Assembly (NCBI GenBank): GCA_958298945.1
Contig: OY282608.1
Location: forward strand, 81,392,806-81,456,805
DNA length: 64,000 bases
Source: Atherix ibis
Taxonomy: Eukaryota > Arthropoda > Insecta > Diptera > Athericidae
Reading direction: 5' to 3'
In this document: in pieces, positions 1 to 13,921 of the stretch
Position numbering within the stretch: the first letter of the stretch is position 1
How the letters are laid out: the number at the start of each line of letters is the position of its first letter
The notes under the pieces: generated by a model
Database searches by the model: none
Told to the model about the DNA's origin: nothing
What the model saw: only the letters and a program-made list of their open reading frames with translations
Position numbers and translations under genes: made by a program

Positions 1-1277
1 ACAACAAATGAACAAACCAACAAACCAACAAACCAACAAACCAAAAAACCTACAAACGAACAAACCAACACACCAACAAACCAACAAGCCAACAAACCAA
101 CAAACCAACAAACCAACAAACCAACAAGCCAACAAACCAACAAGCGAACAAACGAACAAACCAACAAACAAATAAACCAACAAACGGACAACCCAAAAAA
201 CCAACAAACCAACAAACCAACAAACCAACAAACCAACAAACCAACAAACCAACTAACCAACAAACCAACAAGTCAACAAACCGACAAACTAGCAAGCCAA
301 CAAGCCAAAAAATCAACAAGCCAACAAACGAACAAACCAACAAGTCAACAAACCAACAAGCCAACAAACGAACACACCAACAAACAAACAAGCCAACAAA
401 CCAACAAACGAACAAACCAACAAACCAACAAGCCAACCAACCAACAAGCCAACAAACGAACAAACCAACAAACAAATAAGCCAACAAACCAACAAACGAA
501 CAAACCAACAAGCCAACAAACCAACAAACGAACAAACTAACAAACAAACAAACCAACAAACCAACAAACCAACAAACCAACAAACCAACAAACCAACAAA
601 CCAACAAACCAACAAACCAACAAACCAACAAACCAACAAACCAACAAACCAACAAACCAACAAACCAACAAACCAACAAACCAACAAACAAACAAACAAA
701 CAAGCCAACAAACGATCAAACCAACAAACAAACAAGCCAACAAACCCATAAACGAACAAACCAACAAGCCAACAAACCAACAAATTAACAAACCAACAAA
801 CCAACAAACTAACAAACCAACAAACCAACAAACCAACAAACCAAGAAACCAACAAACCAACAAACCAACAAACCAACAACCCAACAAATCAACAAACCGA
901 CAAACCAACAAACCAACAAACCAACAAACCAACAAACCAACAAACCAACAAACCAACAAACCAACAAACCAACAAACCAACAAACCAACAAACCAACAAA
1001 CCAACAAACTAACAAGCCAACAAGCCAAAAAACCAACAAACCAACAAACCAACAAACCAACAAACCAACAAGCCAACAAGCCAACAAACCAACAAACTAA
1101 CAAACCAACAAGCCAACAAACCAACAAACCAACAACCAACAAACCAACAAACCAACAAACCAAAAAACGAAAAAACCAACAAGCCAACAAACCAACAAAC
1201 CAACAAACCAACAAACCAACAAACCAACAAACAAACAAACGAACAAACCAACAAACCAACAAACCAACAAACCAACA
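1..1277. repeat. Domain A, partial HOR copy cut by the window start
   Basis: This stretch matches 9841-11109 landmark by landmark: the AAATGAAC variant at 5 and 9845, GATC at 714 and 10560, AATTAAC near 784 and 10630, CTAACAAGCC near 1009 and 10831, and CAGGCC at 1278 and 11110. Offsets stay within 9822-9886 bp, so small unit-number differences have accumulated. It is therefore the tail of a HOR copy whose beginning lies outside the window. It includes a tract of consecutive CAAA tetramers near 684-702. Confidence 0.7.
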
Positions 1278-1349
1278 GGCCAACAAGCCAACAAACGAAC
1301 AAACCAATAAACCAACAAACCAACAAACCAAAAAACCAGCAAACCAACA

Positions 1350-4300
1350 AGCCAACAAACCAACAAACTAACAAACCAACAAACCAACAAACGAACAAAC
1401 CAAGAAACCAACAAACCAACAAACCAAAAAACCAACAAACGAACAAACGAACAAACCAACAAACGAACAAACCAACAACCCAACAAGCCAACAAACCAAC
1501 AAACCAACAAGCCAACAAACCAATAAACCAAGAAACCAACAAACCAGAAAACCAACAAAACAACAAGCCAACAAACCAACAAACCAACAAACCAACAAAC
1601 CAACAAACGAACAAACGAACAAACGAACAAACGAATAAACCAACAAACCAACAAACCAACAAACTAATAAACCAACAAGCCAATAAGCCAACTAACGAAC
1701 AAACCAAAAAACCAACAAACCAACAAGCCAACAAACCAACAATCCAACAAACCAACAAACCAACAAACAAACAAGCCAACAAACCAACAAACGAACAAAC
1801 CAACAAGCCAACAAACCAACAAACCAACAAACGAACAAACCAACAAACCAACAAACCAACAAACCAACAAACCAACAAACCAACAAACCAACAAACCAAC
1901 AAACCAACAAACCAACAAACCAACAAACCAACAAATCAACAAACCAACAAACCAACAAACCAACAAACCAACAAACCAACAAACCAACAAACCAACAAAC
2001 CAACAAACCAACACACCAACAAACCAACAAACCAATAAACCAACAAACCAACAAGCCAACAATCCAACAAACCAACAAACAAACAAACAAACAAACCAAC
2101 AAGCCAACAAACCAACAAACCAACAAACCAACAAACCAACAAACGAAGAAACGAACAACCGAACAAACGAATAAACCAACAAACCAACAAACCAACAAAC
2201 TAATAAACCAACAAGCCAACAAGCCAACTAACGAACAAACCAAAAAACCAACAAACCAACAAGCCAACAAACCAACAAACCAACAAGCCAACAAACTAAA
2301 AAACCAACAAACCAACAAACCAACAAACCAACAAACCAACAAACCAACAAACCAACAAACCGATAAACCAACAAACGAACAAACCAACAAACCAACAAAC
2401 CAACAAACCAACAAACCAGCAAACCAACAAGCCAACAATCCAACAAACCAACAAACCAACAAACCAACAAACGAACAAACGAACAAACCAACAAACGAAC
2501 AAACCAACAAACCAACAAGCCAACAAACCAACAAACCAACAAACCAACAAACCCAAACGAACAAACCAACAAGCCAACAAACCAACAAACGAACAAACTA
2601 ACAAGCCAACAAACCAACAAACGAACAAACTAACAAACCAACAAACCAACAAACCAACAAACCAACAAACCAACAACCCAACAAACCAACAAACCAACAA
2701 ACCAACAAACCAACAAACCAACAAACCAACAAACCAACAAACCAACAAGCCAACAAACGATCAAACCAACAAACAAACAAGCCAACAAACCAACAAACCA
2801 ACAAACCAACAAACCAACAAACCAACAAACCAACAAACCAACAAACCAACAAACTAACAAACCAACAAGCCAACAAACCAACAAACTAACAAACCAACAA
2901 ACCAACAAACCAACAAACCAACACACCAACAAACCAACAAACCAACAAACCAACAACCCAACAAACCAACAAACCAACAAACCAACAAACCAACAAACCA
3001 ACAAACCAACAAACCAACAAACCAACAAACCAACAAACCAACAAACCAACAAACTAACAAGCCAACAAGCCAAAAAACCAACAGACCAACAAACCAACAA
3101 ACCAACAAACCAACAAGCCAACAAGCCAACAAACCAACAAACCAACAAGCCAACAAACAAACAAACCAACAAACGAACAAACCAACAAACCACAAACCAA
3201 CAAACCAACAAACCAACAAACCAACAAACCAACAAACGAACAAACTAACAAACCAACAAACCAACAAACCAACAAACCAACAAACCAACAACCCAACAAC
3301 CCAACAAACCAACAAACCAACAAACCAACAAACCAACAAACCAACAAACCAACAAACCAACAAACCAACAAACCAACAAACCAACAAACCAACAAACCAA
3401 CAAACCAACAAACCAACAAACCAACAAACCAACAAACCAACAAGCCAACAAACGATCAAACCAACAAACAAACAAGCCAACAAACCCATAAACGAACAAA
3501 CCAACAAGCCAACAAACCAACAAACCAACAAACCAACAAACCAACAAACTAACAAACCAACAAACCAACAAACCAACACACCAACAAACCAACAAACCAA
3601 CAAACCAACAACCCAACAAACCAACAAACCAACAAACCGACAAACCAACAAACCAACAAACCAACAAACCAACAAACCAACAAACAAACAAACCAACAAA
3701 CCAACAAACCAATAAACTAACAAGCCAACAAGCCAAAAAACCAACAGACCAACAAACCAACAAACCAACAAACCAACAAGCCAACAAGCCAACAAACCAA
3801 CAAACCAACAAGCCAACAAACAAACAAACCAACAAACGAACAAACCAACAAACCACAAACCAACAAACCAACAAACCAACAAACCAACAAACCAACAAAC
3901 CAACAAACCAACAAACCAACAAACCAACAAACCAACAAACCAACAAACTAACAAACCAACAAGCCAACAAACCAACAAACCAACAACCAACAAACCAACA
4001 AACCAACAAACCAAAAAACCAAAAAACCAACAAGCCAACAAACCAACAAACCAACAAACCAACAAACCAGCAAACCAACAAACCAACAAACCAACAAACC
4101 AACAACCCAACAAACCAACAAACCAACAAACCAACAAACCAACAAACCAACAAACCAACAAACCAACAAACCAACAAACCAACAAACCAACAAGCCAACA
4201 AGCCAACAAACGAACAAACCAATAAACCAACAAACCAACAAACCAAAAAACCAACAAGCCAACAATCCAACAAACCAACAAACCAACAAACCAACAAACA

Positions 4301-5045
4301 AACAAACCAAGAAACCAACAAACCAAGAAACCAAAAAACCAACAAACGAACAAACGAACAAACCAACAAACAAACAAACCAACAAACCAACAAGCCAACG
4401 AACCAACAAACCAACAAACCAACAAATCAACAAGCCAACAAGCCAACAAACCAACAAGCCAACAAACGAGCAAACCAACAAGCCAACAAACCAACAAGGC
4501 AACAAACCAACAAGCCAACAAACGAACAAACCAACAAACAAATAAGCCAACAAACCAACAAACGAACAAACCAACAAGCCAACAAACCAACAAGCGAACA
4601 AACTAACAAACCAACAAACCAACAAACCGACAAACCAACAAACCAATAAACCAACAAACCAACAAACCAACAAACCAACAAACCAACAAACCAACAAACC
4701 AACAAACCAACAAACCAACAAACCAACAAACCAACAAGCCAACAAACGATCAAACCAAACAAACAAACAAGCCAACAAACCCATAAACGAACAAAATAAC
4801 AAGCCAACAAAACAACAAACCAACAAACCAACAAACCAACAAACTAACAAACCAACAAACCAACAAACCAACAAACCAACAAACCAACAAACCAACAAAC
4901 CAACAAACCAACAAACCAACAACCCAACAAACCAACAAACCAACAAACCAACAAACCAACAAACCAACAAACCAACAAACCAACAAACCAACAAACCAAC
5001 AAACCAACAAACCAACAAACTAACAAGCCAACAAGCCAAAAAACC
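1350..5045. repeat. Domain A long HOR block, copy L1
   Basis: This is the first copy of a block repeated at 5285-8960. Matching landmarks include CTAACAAACC at 1368 and 5301, GATC at 2759 and 6606, GATC at 3454 and 7309, CCAATAAACC near 4221 and 8116, and GATC at 4748 and 8635. The offset drifts from 3933 to 3847 and back to about 3890 bp, as expected from gains and losses of 8-bp units after duplication. Confidence 0.75.
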
Positions 5046-5280
5046 AACAAACCAACAAACCAACAAACCAACAAACCAACAAGCCAACAAACGATCAAAC
5101 CAAACAAACAAACAAGCCAACAAACCCATAAACGAACAAAATAACAAGCCAACAAAACAACAAACCAACAAACCAACAAACCAACAAACTAACAAACCAA
5201 CAAACCAACAAACCAACAAACCAACAAACCAACAAACCAACAAACCAACAAACCAACAAACCAACAACCCAACAAACCAA
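4748..5280. repeat. Local 345-bp tandem duplication
   Basis: The string GATCAAACCAAACAAACAAA begins at 4748 and again at 5093. Downstream landmarks (CCCATAAACG, AAAATAAC, AAAACAAC, CTAAC and AACCCAAC at 4921 and 5266) keep the same 345-bp offset. Both copies carry a 9-bp register-breaking unit (an extra A in CCAAACAAAC) that is absent at 2759 and 3454 but shared by 8635 and 11409. The pair lies between the two long blocks L1 and L2. Confidence 0.75.
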
Positions 5281-5284
5281 CAAA

Positions 5285-8200
5285 ACAACAAACCAACAAA
5301 CTAACAAACCAACAAACCAACAAACGAACAAACCAAGAAACCAACAAACCAACAAACCAAAAAACCAACAAACGAACAAACGAACAAACCAACAAACGAA
5401 CAAACCAACAACCCAACAAGCCAACAAAACAACAAACCAACAAGCCAACAAACCAATAAACCAAGAAACCAACAAACCAGAAAACCAACAAAACAACAAG
5501 CCAACAAACCAACAAACCAACAAACCAACAAACCAACAAACGAACAAACGAACAAACGAACAAACGAATAAACCAACAAACCAACAAACCAACAAACTAA
5601 TAAACCAACAAGCCAATAAGCCAACTAACGAACAAACCAAAAAACCAACAAACCAACAAGCCAACAAACCAACAATCCAACAAACCAACAAACCAACAAA
5701 CAAACAAGCCAACAAACCAACAAACGAACAAACCAACAAGCCAACAAACCAACAAACCAACAAACGAACAAACCAACAAACCAACAAACCAACAAACCAA
5801 CAAACCAACAAACCAACAAACCAACAAACCAACAAACCAACAAATCAACAAACCAACAAACCAACAAACCAACAAACCAACAAACCAACAAACCAACAAA
5901 CCAACAAACCAACAAACCAACACACCAACAAACCAACAAACCAATAAACCAACAAACCAACAAGCCAACAATCCAACAAACCAACAAACAAACAAACAAA
6001 CAAACCAACAAGCCAACAAACCAACAAACCAACAAACCAACAAACCAACAAACGAAGAAACGAACAACCGAACAAACGAATAAACCAACAAACCAACAAA
6101 CCAACAAACTAATAAACCAACAAGCCAACAAGCCAACTAACGAACAAACCAAAAAACCAACAAACCAACAAGCCAACAAACCAACAAACCAACAAGCCAA
6201 CAAACTAACAAACTAACAAACCAACAAACCAACAAACCAACAAACCAACAAACCAACAAACCAACAAACCAACAAACCAACAAACCGATAAACCAACAAA
6301 CGAACAAACCAACAAACCAACAAACCAACAAACCAACAATCCAACAAACGAACAAACCAATAAACCAACAAACCAACAAACCAAAAAACCAGCAAACCAA
6401 CAAGCCAACAATCCAACAAACCAACAAACCAACAAACCAACAAACTAACAAGCCAACAAACCAACAAACGAACAAACTAACAAACCAACAAACCAACAAA
6501 CCAACAAACCAACAAACCAACAACCCAACAAACCAACAAACCAACAAACCAACAAACCAACAAACCAACAAACCAACAAACCAACAAACCAACAAGCCAA
6601 CAAACGATCAAACCAACAAACAAACAAGCCAACAAACCAACAAACCAACAAACCAACAAGCCAACAAACCAACAAACCAACAAACCAACAAACCAACAAA
6701 CTAACAAACCAACAAGCCAACAAACCAACAAACTAACAAACCAACAAACCAACAAACCAACAAACCAACACACCAACAAACCAACAAACCAACAAACCAA
6801 CAACCCAACAAACCAACAAACCAACAAACCAACAAACCAACAAACCAACAAACCAACAAACCAACAAACCAACAAACCAACAAACCAACAAACCAACAAA
6901 CCAACAAACCAACAAACTAACAAGCCAACAAGCCAAAAAACCAACAGACCAACAAACCAACAAACCAACAAACCAACAAGCCAACAAGCCAACAAACCAA
7001 CAAACCAACAAGCCAACAAACAAACAAACCAACAAACGAACAAACCAACAAACCACAAACCAACAAACCAACAAACCAACAAACCAACAAACCAACAAAC
7101 GAACAAACTAACAAACCAAGAAACCAACAAACCAACAAACCAACAAACCAACAACCCAACAGCCCAACAAACCAACAAACCAACAAACCAACAAACCAAC
7201 AAACCAACAAACCAACAAACCAACAAACCAACAAACCAACAAACCAACAAACCAACAAACCAACAAACCAACAAACCAACAAACCAACAAACCAACAAGC
7301 CAACAAACGATCAAACCAACAAACAAACAAGCCAACAAACCCATAAACGAACAAACCAACAAGCCAACAAACCAACAAACCAACAAACCAACAAACCAAC
7401 AAACTAACAAACCAACAAACCAACAAACCAACACACCAACAAACCAACAAACCAACAAACCAACAACCCAACAAACCAACAAACCAACAAACCGACAAAC
7501 CAACAAACCAACAAACCAACAAACCAACAAACCAACAAACAAACAAACCAACAAACCAACAAACCAACAAACCAATAAACTAACAAGCCAAAAAACCAAC
7601 AGACCAACAAACCAACAAACCAACAAACCAACAAGCCAACAAGCCAACAAACCAACAAACCAACAAGCCAACAAACAAACAAACCAACAAACGAACAAAC
7701 CAACAAACCACAAACCAACAAACCAACAAACCAACAAACCAACAAACCAACAAACCAACAAACCAACAAACCAACAAACCAACAAACCAACAAACCAACA
7801 AACCAACAAACCAACAAACCAACAAACTAACAAACCAACAAGCCAACAAACCAACAACCAACAAACCAACAAACCAACAAACCAAAAAACCAAAAAACCA
7901 ACAAGCCAACAAACCAACAAACCAACAAACCAACAAACCAACAAACCAACAAACCAACAAACCAACAAACCAACAAACCAACAAACCAACAACCCAACAA
8001 ACCAACAAACCAACAAACCAACAAACCAACAAACCAACAAACCAACAAACCAACAAACCAACAAACCAACAAACCAACAAACCAACAAGCCAACAAGCCA
8101 ACAAACGAACAAACCAATAAACCAACAAACCAACAAACCAAAAAACCAACAAGCCAACAATCCAACAAACCAACAAACCAACAAACCAACAAACCAACAA

Positions 8201-8960
8201 ACAAACAAACCAAGAAACCAACAAACCAAGAAACCAAAAAACCAACAAACGAACAAACGAACAAACCAACAAACAAACAAACCAACAAACCAACAAGCCA
8301 ACGAACCAACAAACCAACAAACCAACAAACCAACAAGCCAACAAGCCAACAAACCAACAAGCCAACAAACGAGCAAACCAACAAGCCAACAAACCAACAA
8401 GGCAACAAACCAACAAGCCAACAAACGAACAAACCAACAAACAAATAAGCCAACAAACCAACAAACGAACAAACCAACAAGCCAACAAACCAACAAGCGA
8501 ACAAACTAACAAACCAACAAACCAACAAACCGACAAACCAACAAACCAATAAACCAACAAACCAACAAACCAACAAACCAACAAACCAACAAACCAACAA
8601 ACCAACAAACCAACAAACCAACAAGCCAACAAACGATCAAACCAAACAAACAAACAAGCCAACAAACCCATAAACGAACAAAATAACAAGCCAACAAAAC
8701 AACAAACCAACAAACCAACAAACCAACAAACTAACAAACCAACAAACCAACAAACCAACAAACCAACAAACCAACAAACCAACAAACCAACAAACCAACA
8801 AACCAACAAACCAACAAACCAACAAACCAACAACCCAACAAACCAACAAACCAACAAACCAACAAACCAACAAACCAACAAACCAACAAACCAACAAACC
8901 AACAAACCAACAAACCAACAAACCAACAAACTAACAAGCCAACAAGCCAAAAAACCAACA
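5285..8960. repeat. Domain A long HOR block, copy L2
   Basis: This is the second copy of the 1350-5045 block. Relative to L1 it has lost exact unit multiples; for example, the offset falls from 3933 to 3909 bp (three units) between the regions near 1664 and 2227 of L1. Its 3' part, from about 8340, also serves as the start of the next tandem pair, because 8371 (GAGCAAACC) recurs at 11145. The two duplications are therefore nested rather than end to end. Confidence 0.72.
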
Positions 8961-11109
8961 AACCAACAAACCAACAAACCAACAAGCCAACAAGCCAACA
9001 AACCAACAAACCAACAAGCCAACAAACAAACAAACCAACAAACGAACAAACCAACAAACCACAAACCAACAAACCAACAAACCAACAAACCAACAAACCA
9101 ACAAACCAACAAACCAACAAACCAACAAACCAACAAACCAACAAACCAACAAACCAACAAAGCAACAAACCAACAAACCAACAAACTAACAAACCAACAA
9201 GCCAACAAACCAACAAACCAACAACCAACAAACCAACAAACCAACAAACCAACAAACGAACAAACGAACAAACGAACAAACCAACAAACCAACAAAACAA
9301 CAAACCAACAAACCAACAAATCAACAAGCCAACAAGCCAACAAACGAACAAACCAACAAACCAACAAACCAACAAGCCAACAAGATAACAAACGAACAAA
9401 CCAACAACCCAACAAACCAACAAGCGAACAAACCAACAAACCAACAAACCAACAAGCTCACAAGCCAACAAACCAACAAGCCAATAAACGAACAAACGAA
9501 CAAACCAACAAACCAACAAAGGAATAAACCAACAAACCAACAAACCGACAAACCAACAAACCGACAAACCAACAAACCAACAAGCCAACAAACGAACAAA
9601 CCAACAAACCAACAAACCAACAAACCAAAAAACCAACAAACCAACAAACCAACAAGCCCACAAACCAACAAACCAACAAACGAACAAACCAACAAACCAA
9701 CAAACCAAAAAACCAACAAACGAACAAACCAACAAACCAACAACCAACAAACTAACAAACCAACAAACCAACAAACCAACAAACCAAAAAACCAGTAAAC
9801 CAACAAACCATCAAGCCAACAAGTCAACAAACAAACAAGACAACAAATGAACAAACCAACAAACCAACAAACCAACAAACCAAAAAACCTACAAACGAAC
9901 AAACCAACAAACCAACAAACCAACAAGCCAACAAACCAACAAACCAACAAACCAACAAACCAACAAACCAACAAGCCAACAAACCAACAAGCGAACAAAC
10001 GAACAAACCAACAAACAAATAAACCAACAAACCAACAAACCAAAAAACCAGTAAACCAACAAACCATCAAGCCAACAAGCCAACAAACAAACAAGACAAC
10101 AAATGAACAAACCAACAAACCAACAAACCAACAAACCAAAAAACCTACAAACGAACAAACCAACAAACCAACAAACCAACAAGCCAACAAACCAACTAAC
10201 CAACAAACCAACAAGCCAACAAACGAACAAACCAACAAGTCAACAAACCAACAAGCCAACAAACGAACACACCAACAAACAAACAAGCCAACAAACCAAC
10301 AAACGAACAAACCAACAAGCCAACCAACCAACAAGCCAACAAACGAACAAACCAACAAACAAATAAGCCAACAAACCAACAAACGAACAAACCAACAAGC
10401 CAACAAACCAACAAACGAACAAACTAACAAACAAACAAACCAACAAACCAACAAACAACAAACCAACAAACCAACAAACCAACAAACCAACAAACCAACA
10501 AACCAACAAACCAACAAACCAACAAACCAACAAACAAACAAACAAACAAGCCAACAAACGATCAAACCAACAAACAAACAAGCCAACAAACCCATAAACG
10601 AACAAACCAACAAGCCAACAAACCAACAAATTAACAAACCAACAAACCAACAAAATAACAAACCAACAAACCAACAAACCAACAAACCAAGAAACCAACA
10701 AACCAACAAACCAACAAACCAACAAACCAACAACCCAACAAACCAACAAACCGACAAACAAACAAACCAACAAACCAACAAACCAACAAACCAACAAACC
10801 AACAAACCAACAAACCAACAAACCAACAAACTAACAAGCCAACAAGCCAAAAAACCAACAAACCAACAAACCAACAAACCAACAAACCAACAAGCCAACA
10901 AGCCAACAAACCAACAAACTAACAAACCAACAAGCCAACAAACCAACAAACCAACAACCAACAAACCACAACAAACCAACAAACCAAAAAACCAAAAAAC
11001 CAACAAGCCAACAAACCAACAAACCAACAAACCAACAAACCAACAAACCAACAAACAAACAAACGAACAAACCAACAAACCAACAAACCAACAAACCAAC
11101 AAACCAACA
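8340..11109. repeat. Domain A short HOR, copy S1
   Basis: This is the first member of a contiguous tandem pair with 11110-13921. Paired landmarks are GAGCAAACC at 8371 and 11145, AAGGCAAC at 8401 and 11175, CTAAC at 8506 and 11280, AAATGAAC at 9845 and 12642, and GATC at 10560 and 13382. The period grows from 2774 to 2797 to 2822 and returns to 2812 bp. It contains a 256-bp internal duplication and, near 10968, a private CCACAAC irregularity that its partner lacks. Confidence 0.8.
9845..10356. repeat. Local 256-bp tandem duplication in S1
   Basis: The segment beginning AAATGAACAAACC occurs at 9845 and again 256 bp (exactly 32 units) later at 10101. The preceding landmarks CCAGTAAACC, CCATCAAGCC and AAGACAAC are also repeated at the same spacing. 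The second copy then diverges by an AACTAACC variant near 10196. Confidence 0.75.
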
Positions 11110-13921
11110 GGCCAACAAGCCAACAAACCAACAAGCCAACAAACGAGCAAACCAACAAGCCAACAAACCAACAAGGCAACAAACCAACAAGCCAACAAAC
11201 GAACAAACCAACAAACAAATAAGCCAACAAACCAACAAACGAACAAACCAACAAGCCAACAAACCAACAAGCGAACAAACTAACAAACCAACAAACCAAC
11301 AAACCGACAAACCAACAAACCAATAAACCAACAAAGCAACAAACCAACAAACCAACAAACCAACAAACCAACAAACCAACAAACCAACAAACCAACAAGC
11401 CAACAAACGATCAAACCAAACAAACAAACAAGCCAACAAACCCATAAACGAACAAAATAACAAGCCAACAAAACAACAAACCAACAAACCAACAAACCAA
11501 CAAACTAACAAACCAACAAACCAACAAACCAACAAACCAACAAACCAACAAACAACAAACCAACAAACCAACAAACCAACAAACCAACAAACCAACAAAC
11601 CAACAAACCAACAAACCAACAACCCAACAAACCAACAAACCAACAAACCAACAAACCAACAAACCAACAAACCAACAAACCAACAAACCAACAAACCAAC
11701 AAACCAACAAACCAACAAACTAACAAGCCAACAAGCCAAAAAACCAACAAACCAACAAACCAACAAACCAACAAGCCAACAAGCCAACAAACCAACAAAC
11801 CAACAAGCCAACAAACAAACAAACCAACAAACGAACAAACCAACAAACCACAAACCAACAAACCAACAAACCAACAAACCAACAAACCAACAAACCAACA
11901 AACCAACAAACCAACAAACCAACAAACCAACAAACCAACAAACCAACAAACCAACAAAGCAACAAACCAACAAACCAACAAACTAACAAACCAACAAGCC
12001 AACAAACCAACAAACCAACAACCAACAAACCAACAAACCAACAAACCAACAAACGAACAAACGAACAAACGAACAAACCAACAAACCAACAAAACAACAA
12101 ACCAACAAACCAACAAACCAACAAGCCAACAAGCCAACAAACGAACAAACCAACAAACCAACAAACCAACAAGCCAACAAGATAACAAACGAACAAACCA
12201 ACAACCCAACAAACCAACAAGCGAACAAACCAACAAACCAACAAACCAACAAGCTCACAAGCCAACAAACCAACAAGCCAATAAACGAACAAACGAACAA
12301 ACCAACAAACCAACAAAGGAATAAACCAACAAACCAACAAACCGACAAACCAACAAACCGACAAACCAACAAACCAACAAGCCAACAAACGAACAAACCA
12401 ACAAACCAACAAACCAACAAACCAAAAAACCAACAAACCAACAAACCAACAAGCCCACAAACCAACAAACCAACAAACGAACAAACCAACAAACCAACAA
12501 ACCAAAAAACCAACAAACGAACAAACCAACAAACCAACAACCAACAAACTAACAAACCAACAAACCAACAAACCAACAAACCAAAAAACCAGTAAACCAA
12601 CAAACCATCAAGCCAACAAGTCAACAAACAAACAAGACAACAAATGAACAAACCAACAAACCAACAAACCAACAAACCAAAAAACCTACAAACGAACAAA
12701 CCAACAAACCAACAAACCAACAAGCCAACAAACCAACAAACCAACAAACCAACAAACCAACAAACCAACAAGCCAACAAACCAACAAGCGAACAAACGAA
12801 CAAACCAACAAACAAATAAACCAACAAACCAACAAACCAAAAAACCAGTAAACCAACAAACCATCAAGCCAACAAGCCAACAAACAAACAAGACAACAAA
12901 TGAACAAACCAACAAACCAACAAACCAACAAACCAAAAAACCTACAAACGAACACACCAACAAACCAACAAACCAACAAGCCAACAAACCAACTAACCAA
13001 CAAACCAACAAGCCAACAAACGAACAAACCAACAAGTCAACAAACCAACAAGCCAACAAACGAACACACCAACAAACAAACAAGCCAACAAACCAACAAA
13101 CGAACAAACCAACAAGCCAACCAACCAACAAGCCAACAAACGAACAAACCAACAAACAAATAAGCCAACAAACCAACAAACGAACAAACCAACAAGCCAA
13201 CAAACCAACAAACGAACAAACTAACAAACAAACAAACCAACAAACCAACAAACCAACAAACCAACAAACCAACAAACCAACAAACCAACAAACCAACAAA
13301 CCAACAAACCAACAAACCAACAAACCAACAAACCAACAAACCAACAAACCAACAAACAAACAAACAAACAAGCCAACAAACGATCAAACCAACAAACAAA
13401 CAAGCCAACAAACCCATAAACGAACAAACCAACAAGCCAACAAACCAACAAATTAACAAACCAACAAACCAACAAAATAACAAACCAACAAACCAACAAA
13501 CCAACAAACCAAGAAACCAACAAACCAACAAACCAACAAACCAACAACCCAACAAACCAACAAACCGACAAACAAACAAACCAACAAACCAACAAACCAA
13601 CAAACCAACAAACCAACAAACCAACAAACCAACAAACCAACAAACTAACAAGCCAACAAGCCAAAAAACCAACAAACCAACAAACCAACAAACCAACAAA
13701 CCAACAAGCCAACAAGCCAACAAACCAACAAACTAACAAACCAACAAGCCAACAAACCAACAAACCAACAACCAACAAACCAACAAACCAACAAACCAAA
13801 AAACCAAAAAACCAACAAGCCAACAAACCAACAAACCAACAAACCAACAAACCAACAAACCAACAAACAAACAAACGAACAAACCAACAAACCAACAAAC
13901 CAACAAACCAACAAACCAACA
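11110..13921. repeat. Domain A short HOR, copy S2
   Basis: This is the second member of the 2.8-kb tandem pair. It begins and ends at a rare CAGGCCAAC variant (11110 and 13922). It has an extra run of pure units where S1 has a 7-bp slip near 10450, and it repeats the internal 256-bp duplication. The sequence similarity to S1 across many variant units implies that the pair arose by one duplication event. Confidence 0.8.
12642..13153. repeat. Local 256-bp tandem duplication in S2
   Basis: AAATGAACAAACC occurs at 12642 and 12898, the same 32-unit spacing as in S1. The small duplication is thus older than the 2.8-kb duplication that contains it. A private variant (GAACACACC near 12951) marks the second sub-copy here and is absent from the matching place in S1. 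Confidence 0.75.

Noticed and set aside
9847..11283. Plus-strand frame of about 478 codons and its near copy at 12644-13456
   Set aside because: They start at the AAATGAAC variant and are duplicated only because the 2.8-kb HOR is duplicated. Their ends differ because of unit changes, which does not suggest a conserved gene pair.
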